A stretch of 64,000 bases of DNA from Anaeromassilibacillus senegalensis (GCF_001261775.1 NZ_LN868537.1:434001-498000); one strand, 5' to 3'. Shown: positions 50,268 through 58,723, numbered from the stretch's first letter. Notes: generated from the sequence alone by a model not told the origin. Program-made: numbers and translations.

Positions 50268-51379
50268 AAAGCTGTATGGAGAGAATGAAGGAGAATCACA
50301 CAGACGAGAAAATCGCTTCGTTTCGGGTAAAACAGAAACTACCGTATGAAGCAAAAATAAACTATGCATACACACGCGCATGGGAGTTCTACAACGAGTG
50401 TGGCAAGCGAGGACTGAACTGTCATGTATCCGTAGGTGGTCTGGACAGCATTACTTTGCTGTTGTTTTTGCGGTCCATTGGGATAGATGTTCCAGCGGTT
50501 TCGGTATCGACCCTGGAGGACAAGAGCATTCAGGCCATACATAAAACATTGGGAATCATTTCACTGAAACCTTTAAAGAGCAAAACACAAGTTCTGCAGG
50601 AATGTGGGTTCCCGGTACTGTCTAAAGAAACGGCGTCGAAGATCGAGCTGCTACAGAATCCATCTCCAAAGAATGCCACAGTCCGGCATGCAATCATCAC
50701 AGGAGAAACCGGAGCATACGGAGGAAACCGGACAGGCACCCGGATGAAGATGGCTCAGAAATGGCTGGAACTGTTTGCAGGAGGTGAAAATGAACGGGAG
50801 GATGTGCAATATCAATGTGCGCCGTTTAAAGTATCCGCCAAGTGTTGCTATTACCTCAAAGAGAAGCCATGTGATGACTGGGCGAAAGAACACAACAGTG
50901 TACCGTATCTGGGTCTCATGGCGTCCGAAGGAGGTCGCCGCCAAAAGTCGCTCATGATGAATGGATGCAACTACTTTGGAAAGACAGCGATACGGTCAGC
51001 GCCATTTGCGATATTTGACCGCCAAGATCTGTTGCAGCTTGCCCTTGACCTGGATGTACCTGTTCCAGAGGTATACGGCACCATAGAATGCCAAGCAGAT
51101 GGCACGCTTTACACAACAAGAGCACAGAGGACAGGCTGCTCCATGTGCGGGTTTGGAATCCAGCTCGAAAAGAGACCGCATCGATTTGACCGGCTCTACG
51201 AAGACAACCCGAAAGAATGGAATTTTTGGATGCACCGATGTGTGAAAGATCCAGTTACAAATGAAGTATATGGGTGGGGTAGGGTGCTGGACTACATAGG
51301 GGTACATTGGACACAGGGATCATTACAAACAGATCTGGACTTGCAAGCAGGGAAAACTGCCAGCAGAAAGAAAGGATGA
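50264..51379 (+). CDS. Phage PAPS reductase-like (PP-loop) protein
   Basis: This 371-residue protein is identical in amino-acid sequence to 573-1688, with about five silent base changes. It has the same VGGLDS loop and CAPFKVSAKCC and GCSMCG cysteines. The lack of any replacement change suggests recent transfer or strong constraint. The substrate is unknown. Confidence 0.8.
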   Translation: MKSCMERMKENHTDEKIASFRVKQKLPYEAKINYAYTRAWEFYNECGKRGLNCHVSVGGLDSITLLLFLRSIGIDVPAVSVSTLEDKSIQAIHKTLGIISLKPLKSKTQVLQECGFPVLSKETASKIELLQNPSPKNATVRHAIITGETGAYGGNRTGTRMKMAQKWLELFAGGENEREDVQYQCAPFKVSAKCCYYLKEKPCDDWAKEHNSVPYLGLMASEGGRRQKSLMMNGCNYFGKTAIRSAPFAIFDRQDLLQLALDLDVPVPEVYGTIECQADGTLYTTRAQRTGCSMCGFGIQLEKRPHRFDRLYEDNPKEWNFWMHRCVKDPVTNEVYGWGRVLDYIGVHWTQGSLQTDLDLQAGKTASRKKG

Positions 51380-51386
51380 CGAAGAC

Positions 51387-51650
51387 TTGAGATTGCGAGA
51401 ATATCCATTGGGGAACCGCAATATTGTAGGTGCCCGTGTTACGGAAGCACGCCGCCGTGTGAACATGCCTCAAAGAGTCTTACTTGCAAAAATGCAGGTC
51501 AAAGGCATAGAACTGAACACATCCGGTTTATCCAAATTGGAAGGGCAGCACCGGTATGTTATGGATTTTGAACTTGCGGCGCTGGCTGATGTTTTGGATG
51601 TAAAAGTGGATTGGCTCCTTGGAAGAGACGACTACATAAAGGGGAAGTAG
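51387..51650 (+). CDS. XRE-family helix-turn-helix regulator
   Basis: This 87-residue second copy of the regulator at 1696 differs by a Ser-to-Asn and an Ile-to-Val change near the recognition helix and C-terminus. Both phages may therefore read similar operators. Confidence 0.85.
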   Translation: MRLREYPLGNRNIVGARVTEARRRVNMPQRVLLAKMQVKGIELNTSGLSKLEGQHRYVMDFELAALADVLDVKVDWLLGRDDYIKGK

Positions 51651-51652
51651 AA

Positions 51653-51946
51653 ATGCAGAAGGACAAAAAAGAAGCCGCCCTGGGCGTTACGAGCACCCAA
51701 AGCGGCAAAGCGAAATGCGACAACATTTCTAATCAAAGTGTAGAGCAGAATAGCGTGAATGTCAAGACGCTGGAAATGGTAAAGGAATTGGTTTGGTTAA
51801 AGGAAAACGTGGAAAAGCGGTATACCGCCGGCAAGGTGGATTCCTGTTATGTGTATACCCATGACGATGATAACGGTGCACAGGCAGGTGTTTCCTTTAC
51901 GTGTGCGGGAGAGCTGTACACGTTGACATTGCATCATGAGGTTTAA
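51653..51946 (+). CDS. Hypothetical early phage protein
   Basis: This 97-residue counterpart of 1962-2255 has scattered replacements (for example SGNAKC to SGKAKC) but the same frame and start. It has a helical centre and beta C-terminus; the function is unknown. Confidence 0.7.
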   Translation: MQKDKKEAALGVTSTQSGKAKCDNISNQSVEQNSVNVKTLEMVKELVWLKENVEKRYTAGKVDSCYVYTHDDDNGAQAGVSFTCAGELYTLTLHHEV

Positions 51947-51957
51947 ATGGTAGAGAT

Positions 51958-52443
51958 ATGACACGTGCAGAGTTGATATCCATCTTAAATACGACACTGG
52001 ATGCTACCTTGAGAGACTGTAAAGAGGACAACCCCATTGTATTCTGGACGTTCTTCATGAATCACTTTGACGGAACAGTTCGCCGCAAAATCGGTGATGA
52101 TCTGGAACGCAAGGGAAAGAACCGATACACAGGAGAACCAGCAAAAGCCAAACAGACAGAATCTGCGGTAATAAGCAAATGTGACCAGTGCTGGTGTGAC
52201 ACATGCAAGAACTTTGATGACTGTGTGATTGATATGGAGGACTGTGATGCAGAGGTGGAGCCATGTCCCTGTGATGCATGTGTAGACAGAGACTGCCCAC
52301 CTTATTCACCCATTACAGCGGAACCGCCATGCGGCAAATACCGCGCACACGAAGCAGGAAGGATGGAACATGCCCAAGAAAAAGAACAGAAACAGAATAT
52401 TTATCAGCCAAAAAGAAGCCTGCGAAAACTGCCAGTGCCATGA
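51958..52443 (+). CDS. Cysteine-rich early phage protein
   Basis: This 161-residue counterpart of 2267-2752 conserves all cysteines in the CDQCWCDTCKNFDDC and CPCDACVDRDC blocks; differences concentrate in the last 25 residues, which overlap the next gene in another frame. Metal binding is likely; the role is unknown. Confidence 0.65.
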   Translation: MTRAELISILNTTLDATLRDCKEDNPIVFWTFFMNHFDGTVRRKIGDDLERKGKNRYTGEPAKAKQTESAVISKCDQCWCDTCKNFDDCVIDMEDCDAEVEPCPCDACVDRDCPPYSPITAEPPCGKYRAHEAGRMEHAQEKEQKQNIYQPKRSLRKLPVP

Positions 52444-52606
52444 CTGCGCAAAGCGGGAAATCTGCCGGCTGCGCCGTCCACCGCCTCCGCCACCAGAACG
52501 GGAAATGCTGCCATATCCCTGTCAGGGCTGCGGGAGGGATGGGGTTTACCAGCCCTTTGTCCCGAGGACTACGGCGGCGATCTGCCAGATGTGCATAACG
52601 TCGTAG
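52370..52606 (+). CDS. Cysteine-rich small protein with poly-proline segment
   Basis: This 78-residue counterpart of 2679-2915 retains the Cys pairs (CENCQCHDC, CQGCGRDG, CQMC) and six-proline run. Substitutions between the copies spare the cysteines, supporting real function. Confidence 0.6.
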   Translation: MPKKKNRNRIFISQKEACENCQCHDCAKREICRLRRPPPPPPEREMLPYPCQGCGRDGVYQPFVPRTTAAICQMCITS

Positions 52607-52620
52607 GGGGGACCGGTGAA

Positions 52621-52815
52621 ATGAAACCGCCCTATGATAATACAATTTGCCCACTATGCGGAAAGGACGTGCAACAAACGCGTGTCTGGACACATTGTCC
52701 ATTGTATGAAGCTATGATTTGTCAGGATCACTGCTATGCCGGCTGTTCTTCCAGAAATGAATGGTCCCCGCACTGCAGGTACGATGCCGCATTGGGACAG
52801 GTAAACGGCAATTGA
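52621..52815 (+). CDS. Small zinc-finger-like phage protein
   Basis: This 64-residue counterpart of 2931-3125 starts at an ATG behind GGGGGG; CPLCGKDVQQT and the HCPLYEAMIC...HCYAGC block are kept. The role is unknown. Confidence 0.65.
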   Translation: MKPPYDNTICPLCGKDVQQTRVWTHCPLYEAMICQDHCYAGCSSRNEWSPHCRYDAALGQVNGN

Positions 52816-53013
52816 ATATGAATAAAAATCACCCATCGACATGAGGCCCGGCAGCCGTCGATGGGTGAAGCATTACCCGGATAGTATCCGGAGCAAATAC
52901 ATTGTACACCATCTGCTCCATGTGTATTATCCCAATAGGCAAAAGTCCGGGCCTTTTCTGCCTTGGTTGAGGTATTAACATTACGGGCATAACTGGGAGA
53001 GGGAGGAAGAGCG
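52816..53013 (+). promoter_or_regulatory. Conserved structured region before rep, copy 2
   Basis: Contains the same 12-bp hairpin (52829-52840 with 52857-52868), the same CCGGATAGTATCCGG palindrome (52877-52891) and the same TATTAACATTAC block (52973-52984) as copy 1. Bases between them vary, so the structured parts seem selected. Confidence 0.5.
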
Positions 53014-53817
53014 GTGTACCTGAAGAAGACCTGTAAAGCTGGAATCACTATAGAAGTACACAAGAGCTATTCCGCCCGGTACGGCCGAAACATCCCAAGG
53101 GGAAAAAGAGAAAGCCGCACACCGGAGGCGATGAAAAAATACAACGAGAAGATGGCGTGGAGAAAGCTCACCCGGCAGATCAACGCGAACTTTGTTCCCG
53201 GGGATCTATTCCTGACCTGCACCTACCGGAAGGAGGTGCGTCCGGATCCACAGCGGGCGAAGCAAAATATAGAGAATTTCCTGGACCGTGTACGTAGGCG
53301 TTTCAAAAAGGCAGGGGTGGAGTTTAAATACATTCTGGTGACAGCCTATGGAAAGCAGGGCGGGATCCATCATCACGTGATCATTCCTGCATTTGATTAT
53401 CAGGTTGTTACAGCATGTTGGCCGCACGGAGCTATGCGGTTTGAGGCCCTGTATCCAGATGGCGAATACTCCGCCCTTGCCTGGTATCTTATCAAACAAT
53501 CCCGCCTGTCCCCAGATGGAAGGGAATCCATTCCCGGGAATCGATGGTCCGGAAGCCGGAATCTTATCAAGCCGGTGGAGAAGGTGCAGGAGGTAGACGC
53601 CAGGGAGTGGCGCGAGGAACCGAAACCTGTTAAAGGCTATTACATAGATCCGAATTCTGTAGAGAATGGGATTTCGCCGGTCACGGGGATTCCATATCAG
53701 TTCTACAGGATGATTCAAATACAGTCATTACAAAAGGAAAGAGAAAGTTTAACAAATACAAAGCGATCCAAGGGAGAGAAACTAAAAGATAAACGAAGTA
53801 AAGGACATTCTAAATAG
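53014..53817 (+). CDS. HUH-type replication initiator (Rep)
   Basis: This 267-residue homologue of 3324-4109 has GDLFLTCTY, IHHHVI and ALAWYLIKQS; the last gives a canonical Y-x-x-K motif, unlike copy 1. The C-terminal 25 residues are replaced by a Lys/Ser-rich tail (TKRSKGEKLKDKRSKGHSK). It is the only replication protein seen in prophage B. The CRISPR leader follows directly. Confidence 0.75.
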   Translation: MYLKKTCKAGITIEVHKSYSARYGRNIPRGKRESRTPEAMKKYNEKMAWRKLTRQINANFVPGDLFLTCTYRKEVRPDPQRAKQNIENFLDRVRRRFKKAGVEFKYILVTAYGKQGGIHHHVIIPAFDYQVVTACWPHGAMRFEALYPDGEYSALAWYLIKQSRLSPDGRESIPGNRWSGSRNLIKPVEKVQEVDAREWREEPKPVKGYYIDPNSVENGISPVTGIPYQFYRMIQIQSLQKERESLTNTKRSKGEKLKDKRSKGHSK

Positions 53818-54085
53818 AATTAAAAGTAAAATCAACCGGTCGTAAGTGTTTAAAGTACAGCGGCTTAAAGAGCAAAAGTCACGTGCGTTGAGCTTTTTCT
53901 AACGAGCATATAGATAAAGTGCGAATCGCAAGCTCACATAGATTTCTTAAGAGATTCGCACCTCGCATAGTTACTGGATTTTTTGCATTTTAATTCTCAT
54001 ACAGGGGAATTGTTTTCTCATTTTTATGGGATTCGCATTTTAGGCCTTTACAACCCGCATGGTTACTGGGTATAATAGGGGTGCA
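53818..54085 (+). promoter_or_regulatory. CRISPR leader with promoter
   Basis: This AT-rich non-coding stretch contains an inverted repeat GTGCGAATC / GATTCGCAC (53919-53927, 53953-53961), a direct repeat CGCATAGTTACTGG / CGCATGGTTACTGG (53964-53977, 54056-54069) and a promoter TTTACA, 18 bases, TATAAT (54047-54076) whose start point would fall at the first CRISPR repeat. This is the layout of a leader. Confidence 0.65.
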
Positions 54086-54453
54086 GTCAAAATCCACGCC
54101 CCGTAAGGGGACGGAAACCCCCTGCTTCCCGATGCGGTAAATCCCGAAGTCGTGTCAAAATCCACGCCCCGTAAGGGGACGGAAACAGCTCTTTCTACAT
54201 CCAACTGATAAGTTTCATAGGTCAAAATCCACGCCCCGTAAGGGGACGGAAACGGCTGACCGCCAAGCCGCACCAGTAAAATGCGCGTCTAAATCCACGC
54301 CCCGTAAGGGGACGGAAACATTCCAAAGCTGCTTTAGCTTTGTAGGATTACCGGTCTAAATCCACGCCCCGTAAGGGGACGGAAACCCGCCCTGAATATC
54401 ATTCGTCCCATAAAAGATGGGTCTAAATCCACGCCCCGTAAGGGGACAAAAAG
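54086..54453 (+). CRISPR. Phage-borne CRISPR mini-array, 6 repeats and 5 spacers, no cas genes
   Basis: The 33-base repeats begin GTCAAAATCC or GTCTAAATCC, have a CCCCGTAAGGGG hairpin core and end GACGGAAAC (typical 3' GAAAC). Repeats: 54086-54118, 54154-54186, 54221-54253, 54287-54319, 54354-54386, 54421-54453. Spacers are 35, 34, 33, 34 and 34 bases. Repeats 1-3 have GTCAAAAT and 4-6 GTCTAAAT; the last is decayed at its final six bases. Decayed end right, promoter left: transcription is rightward. No cas gene is present between the integrase and the window end, so host Cas proteins would be needed. Confidence 0.95.
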
Positions 54454-54495
54454 AAGCGCCCATTCCGGAAACTTGCCGGAATGGGCGCTTTGTTC
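54454..54495 (+). terminator. Terminator at the end of the CRISPR array
   Basis: The perfect 15-bp stem AAGCGCCCATTCCGG / CCGGAATGGGCGCTT (54454-54468, 54476-54490) starts at the last repeat and is followed by TGTT. It ends array transcription and separates it from the late activator. Confidence 0.75.
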
Positions 54496-54596
54496 GCGTC
54501 TAAAAACTGCATCTGTTCCATTTGTGCGATACTTAGAAATAATAGAAGGTATCAATATATCGCATACCACAGCGGTTAAGAATGGAGGCAGGCAGC

Positions 54597-55007
54597 GTGG
54601 GGCGCAGAGACCTGAATTTGGATGAATACAATATCACAAAACTACAGTATCGAGAACTTCATAACTTTTGTTTGCAATATGCTGATAAGAAACAGCAGCT
54701 TGCGGAACTGAAAAATCCATATGGGAGTTCACAGGGTTACAATACGCCGACTGGCTGTACAATAGGAGATCCAACTGCAAGGACAGCGGAACGAATCATA
54801 ATCCTTTCTAAAGAGATTGAAGCAATTGAACAAACCGCTATGGAGATCGCCCCGGAAGAATACCAGAATATTCTGTTGGCGGTAACGGAGGACGTTCCCT
54901 GGCATTTCCTACAGCTGTTAAAAGGGTTAGAAATGGGAAGGCATGACTTTGAATGTGCTAGAAGGCGCTTTTACTATAATCTTGCACAAAGAAAAGGGAT
55001 GATATAA
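54597..55007 (+). CDS. Late-gene transcription activator (ArpU/RinA-like)
   Basis: This 136-residue protein starts at a GTG eight bases after GGAGG (an in-frame ATG at 54582 overlaps that site). The layout is as in 5133-5540: helical middle with LSKEIEAIEQTAMEI and a C-terminal HTH-like GRHDFECARRRFYYNLAQRK, the form of ArpU-type late regulators. Identity to the first prophage's activator is low but position and size agree. Confidence 0.65.
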   Translation: MGRRDLNLDEYNITKLQYRELHNFCLQYADKKQQLAELKNPYGSSQGYNTPTGCTIGDPTARTAERIIILSKEIEAIEQTAMEIAPEEYQNILLAVTEDVPWHFLQLLKGLEMGRHDFECARRRFYYNLAQRKGMI

Positions 55008-55037
55008 GGAAATATTTTATATTGCTTGGCGTTCTGA

Positions 55038-55143
55038 ACACATACCTATGGTTTATGATAGAATTACCGAAAACAAAATAAAATACAAGATCTTCTTCTC
55101 TTCCTTCCGTGATAGCGCTCTGCATTCGCAGGGCGCTATTTCT
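55038..55143 (+). promoter_or_regulatory. Late leader: candidate promoter followed by terminator
   Basis: TATGAT at 55054-55059 is preceded by ACACATACCTATGG, recalling the first phage's late promoter block. A 12-bp stem ATAGCGCTCTGC / GCAGGGCGCTAT (55112-55123, 55128-55139) with T-rich tail follows, after a pyrimidine-rich stretch. The same order at 5548-5672 suggests antitermination control of late genes. Confidence 0.55.
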
Positions 55144-55166
55144 TTACCTGAAAGGAGGCCATTGTA

Positions 55167-55373
55167 TTGAATTACAAAGAAACGATAGCAGAATGTGAGG
55201 CCGAAATAGCCGTTATTGACGCAAAGCTTGCCCAGATCAGAACCAGCAACAATTGGCTGGAGAACGCCCGATACAATCAGCTCTCTTGTATGCGCGGGGA
55301 CCTGTGTCTGCAGCTCCACGCGGCACGGATCGCAGCGAGCAGGGGCCGGCCACCGGATGGAGGTGATCCGTAA
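55167..55373 (+). CDS. Small conserved phage protein ahead of terminase
   Basis: This 68-residue homologue of 5696-5902 starts at TTG, eight bases after AAAGGAGG. SNNWLENARYNQLSCMRGDLCLQLHAA is almost unchanged between the phages although the terminases differ. The end overlaps the small-terminase start. Confidence 0.7.
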   Translation: MNYKETIAECEAEIAVIDAKLAQIRTSNNWLENARYNQLSCMRGDLCLQLHAARIAASRGRPPDGGDP

Positions 55374-55894
55374 TGGCATTAAAAGCAAAACAAAAACGAT
55401 TCGTTGAAGAATACCTTGTTGATTTAAATGCAACGCAGGCGGCAATCCGCGCCGGATATTCTCCGGAATCTGCTGGATCAATCGGGAGTGAAAACCTGCA
55501 TAAACCTGAAATCCGCACGCGTATAGACAAGGCTATGGCCGAACGCTCGAAACGGACCGGAATCAACGCCGACCGTGTCCTTATGGAATTGGGTAAGATT
55601 GCCTTCATCAATGCCACCGACGTGATCAATATGGATGATGCGACAATCTTGTCTGAAGCCAATCGCGACGACACAGCCGCAATTGCATCCGTGAAAGTCA
55701 AGACCATACCCGGAGAAGATGGAGATGGTGTCGAACGGGAAATCCGCTTGGCTGATAAACTAAAAGCTTTGGAATTGCTGGGTAAACATTTGGGCCTCTT
55801 TACCGATAAGGTAGAAGTGAAAGGGCAGATCGACACCGGGCAGAAAAAGCTTGAGGACATTTTAAGCCAGCTGCGAGGGGATTCCGGTGAATGA
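55373..55894 (+). CDS. Terminase small subunit (Terminase_2/XtmA-like)
   Basis: This 173-residue protein has the family hallmark N-terminus KAKQKRFVEEYLVDLNATQAAIRAGYSPESA, a DNA-binding HTH, followed by LADKLKALELLGKHLGLF, the usual C-terminal oligomerisation helix. It recognises the pac site for headful packaging. It overlaps the large subunit by eight bases. Confidence 0.92.
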   Translation: MALKAKQKRFVEEYLVDLNATQAAIRAGYSPESAGSIGSENLHKPEIRTRIDKAMAERSKRTGINADRVLMELGKIAFINATDVINMDDATILSEANRDDTAAIASVKVKTIPGEDGDGVEREIRLADKLKALELLGKHLGLFTDKVEVKGQIDTGQKKLEDILSQLRGDSGE

Positions 55895-57251
55895 GCGCCT
55901 GATACTTTCAGAAAAGTATAAAGCCTTTCTCCGGTGCCGGGCACCGTATGAGTTCCTGGAGGGGACCACGGCCGCCGGCAAAACCACGGTGGGGCTGTTC
56001 AAATTCATGCTTCGCGTTGCGGAAAGCCCGAAGAAAATACATATCCTTTCCGGCCTTGACCTTGGCACAATCGAGAAGAACATTATCAACAAAGACCTGG
56101 GGATTCTTGACGACTTCGGCCCGCTGGTGGAATACAATGCGTCCGGCCGCGGACAGAATTCCTTGCCGCATTTGCTTTTCCATGCGCCGTCAGAGGACAA
56201 AATCGTTTACGTGCTTGGCTACGATAACAAGGCCCGCTGGAAAAAGGCTCTGGGCGGACAGTACGGGTGCCTGTACATTGATGAGATCAATATTGCAGAC
56301 ATGGAATTCGTCCGTGAAGCGTCTATGCGTTGCGACTACCTGTTGGCCACGCTCAACCCGGATAATCCGGATCTTCCTATCTACTCGGAATACATCAACC
56401 ATGCCCGTCCTTTGCCGGAGTGGGAAAACGAGACACCAAAAGAAATATTGTCGATGCTCAACGAAAAACCAAAGCCAGGCTGGGTGCATTGGTTCTTTTC
56501 TTTTGAACATAATCTCGGGTTGCCAGCGGAAAAGGTGCAGCAGATCAGGGACAGCGTCCCGAAGGGTACAAAGCTTTATAAAAACAAAATTCAGGGCCTG
56601 CGCGGCCGCGCAACAGGGCTGGTGTTCAACTTGCAGCCGCATAATCTGGTTTCCGCCAAGTGGCTTCTGGAACAGATGCAGAGCAATCAAATTAAATTTC
56701 TGCAAGTGTCTGCAGGCGTAGATACATCGTATTCGCAGCAGTCAGCCGATACATTTGCATTCGTGTTTTCCGGTATTACGACCGACAGGCGGAAGATCAC
56801 GCTGGCCACGGAGGTACACAACAACCGGGGTCTAACAACGCCGCTGGCGCCCAGCGATATACCACCTCTGCTGATCACGTTCTTGGAGAAGTATCGCACC
56901 ATCTTTGATCTGTTCGCCCGCAGCGTCTTCATCGATTCCGCGGATGAGGCCACGATCATTGAATGCCAGAAATACAAACGTCTGCACGGAAGCGTCTATG
57001 AGTTTTGCCCGGCCTGGAAGAAGACAAAAATCATTGACCGTATCAATTTACAGTCCGGCTGGCTGGCGAGCGGGGATTATCTCCTTGTAACAGAATATTG
57101 CAGAGCGGAGATTGATGAACTGAATGCATATAGCTGGAAGGAAGACAAAGACAATGAGCCGGAGGACGGCAACGACCATACGATCAACGCAGACCAGTAC
57201 AGCTGGCTGCCGTACAAAGGCAGGATAGGGGGCAAGGTGATGGTTACTTGA
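55887..57251 (+). CDS. Terminase large subunit (PBSX/XtmB, Terminase_3)
   Basis: In this 454-residue protein, the ATPase has LEGTTAAGKTTVGLFKF (K32) and GCLYIDEINIADMEFV (D132-E133), and the C-terminal RNase H-like nuclease has SAGVDTSYSQQSADTFAFVF and VFIDSADEATI. It packages DNA into the prohead. It is unrelated to the GpA terminase of prophage A. Confidence 0.92.
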   Translation: MNERLILSEKYKAFLRCRAPYEFLEGTTAAGKTTVGLFKFMLRVAESPKKIHILSGLDLGTIEKNIINKDLGILDDFGPLVEYNASGRGQNSLPHLLFHAPSEDKIVYVLGYDNKARWKKALGGQYGCLYIDEINIADMEFVREASMRCDYLLATLNPDNPDLPIYSEYINHARPLPEWENETPKEILSMLNEKPKPGWVHWFFSFEHNLGLPAEKVQQIRDSVPKGTKLYKNKIQGLRGRATGLVFNLQPHNLVSAKWLLEQMQSNQIKFLQVSAGVDTSYSQQSADTFAFVFSGITTDRRKITLATEVHNNRGLTTPLAPSDIPPLLITFLEKYRTIFDLFARSVFIDSADEATIIECQKYKRLHGSVYEFCPAWKKTKIIDRINLQSGWLASGDYLLVTEYCRAEIDELNAYSWKEDKDNEPEDGNDHTINADQYSWLPYKGRIGGKVMVT

Positions 57252-58723
57252 AATTGAGGGAGAAGGTGAAAGATATGCTGCGCAATTGGCTGCAAATCCA
57301 GCCCGCAACGCCGAACGGGATCGTAATCCAGGAGCCCTTGGATTTTCAGGCGTCGGTGATACGCAATCAAATTTGGTATCGCGGGGAGGCTGCGGAGCTG
57401 GAGCAGCTCTACAAGCAGCTTGGAGCGCAGGACAGTACGAACGCATCCCGGTTTTGGGCTGCCGTGCCCGCCAACGCGATGAAACTGCGCAAAATTCATT
57501 CCGGCCTGCCCGCGATCCTGGTAGACACACTGGCGTATTTGGTCAAGTCGGATATGGATGATGTAGCTTTTAAAGACAACTGCGGGGAAGCAGAGTGGAA
57601 GGCGATCACAGAAGAACTGGATTTTCAAGATACCGTTGGACAGGGTGTCGCCGGCGCGCTGAAAGCAGCGGACGGGGCCTGGAAAATATCCATAGATATA
57701 ACCGTATCTCAGTACCCGATCGTCGAGTTTTATGAAGCGGACCGCGTGGAATACATCCAAAGCCGCGGGCGTGTAATAGGTGTGAAATTTTGGTCGGACC
57801 ATTCAGACGGCTATAAGGTGTACCGGCTATGTGAGGAATACGGGAAGGGGTATGTTTCGTACGCCCTGTATGACGGGACCAGTGAAGTCCCGCTCGACCG
57901 CATACCGGAGCTGGCGGAATTGAAACCGGTTGCTTTTGATGGGGACTTCATGATGGCGGTGCCGTTCAAAGTCTTTGAGAGCGCCAAATTCCCAGGCCGC
58001 GGAAAAGCTCTGTATGAAAGCAAACTGGACAGCTTTGACGCGCTGGATGAAGTCATCAGCCAATGGTGGGACGCCATGCGCGCGGGCCGGGTGAAAAAGT
58101 ATATCCCACGCGACCTGTTGCCGGTAGACCCCAAAACAGGAAATCTGTTGCCGCTGAATGATTTTGGCAGCGAGTACATCACTACGGAATCGCTGACGGA
58201 TGAAAACGGCGTGAGTAGAATCGATACCATACAGCCGGAAATCCGGTATGAAGCGTTTCTGTCTTCCTATACGGCCGCGCTGGACATGTGCCTGCAGGGG
58301 GTTGTTTCCCCGGCCACTCTGGGCATTGACGTTGGTAAGATGAGCAGCGCGGAGGCCCAGCGGGAAAAAAAGGATGTCACAGGGTATACGCGCAATACCA
58401 TAACCGGAGTTCTGGAAAAAGTGCTGCCGCAGCTGGTGTCGACGATCCTGATGGTCAACGATCTTATGCAGGGACGCGCCCCGGGAAACTACGAGCCATC
58501 TGTGGGCTTTGGCGAATATGGCGCACCGTCTTTTGATAGCCGGGTGGAGACAGTCAACAGGGCCGCCGCCGCCAATACCATGAGCATAGAAACACAGGTG
58601 GATGAGCTGTGGGGGAACAGTAAAGACGACGGATGGAAGACCGGTGAAGTTGCCCGCATCAAGCAACTGCGCGGGATCGAGACGGTAGATGGACCGCCCG
58701 CGGTGGGGGATGAGCTGGCATGA
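57248..58723 (+). CDS. Portal protein (SPP1 gp6-like family)
   Basis: This 491-residue portal has RNQIWYRGEAAELEQLYKQL near the N-terminus, KIHSGLPAILVDTLAYLVKSD, SKLDSFDALDEVISQWWDAMRAG and GKMSSAEAQREKKDVTGYTRN. It starts at a TTG overlapping the terminase stop; an ATG at 57275 is an alternative. It forms the packaging channel. Confidence 0.88.
   Translation: MKLREKVKDMLRNWLQIQPATPNGIVIQEPLDFQASVIRNQIWYRGEAAELEQLYKQLGAQDSTNASRFWAAVPANAMKLRKIHSGLPAILVDTLAYLVKSDMDDVAFKDNCGEAEWKAITEELDFQDTVGQGVAGALKAADGAWKISIDITVSQYPIVEFYEADRVEYIQSRGRVIGVKFWSDHSDGYKVYRLCEEYGKGYVSYALYDGTSEVPLDRIPELAELKPVAFDGDFMMAVPFKVFESAKFPGRGKALYESKLDSFDALDEVISQWWDAMRAGRVKKYIPRDLLPVDPKTGNLLPLNDFGSEYITTESLTDENGVSRIDTIQPEIRYEAFLSSYTAALDMCLQGVVSPATLGIDVGKMSSAEAQREKKDVTGYTRNTITGVLEKVLPQLVSTILMVNDLMQGRAPGNYEPSVGFGEYGAPSFDSRVETVNRAAAANTMSIETQVDELWGNSKDDGWKTGEVARIKQLRGIETVDGPPAVGDELA

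Larger units (their letters stand above)
50204..53718. repeat. Early-gene module duplicated in both prophages, copy 2
   Basis: Collinear with 513-4027 at a constant offset of about 49,690 bases. It starts inside the membrane-protein gene and ends inside rep, where the C-termini diverge. Confidence 0.9.

Noticed and set aside
54119..54153. Spacers 1-4 as self-targeting within the window
   Set aside because: No convincing match was found by eye in either prophage; a database search would be decisive.
54040..54570. Minus-strand frames through the CRISPR array
   Set aside because: They read repeats and spacers with repeating GAWIL/GVDFD peptides; artefacts of the array.
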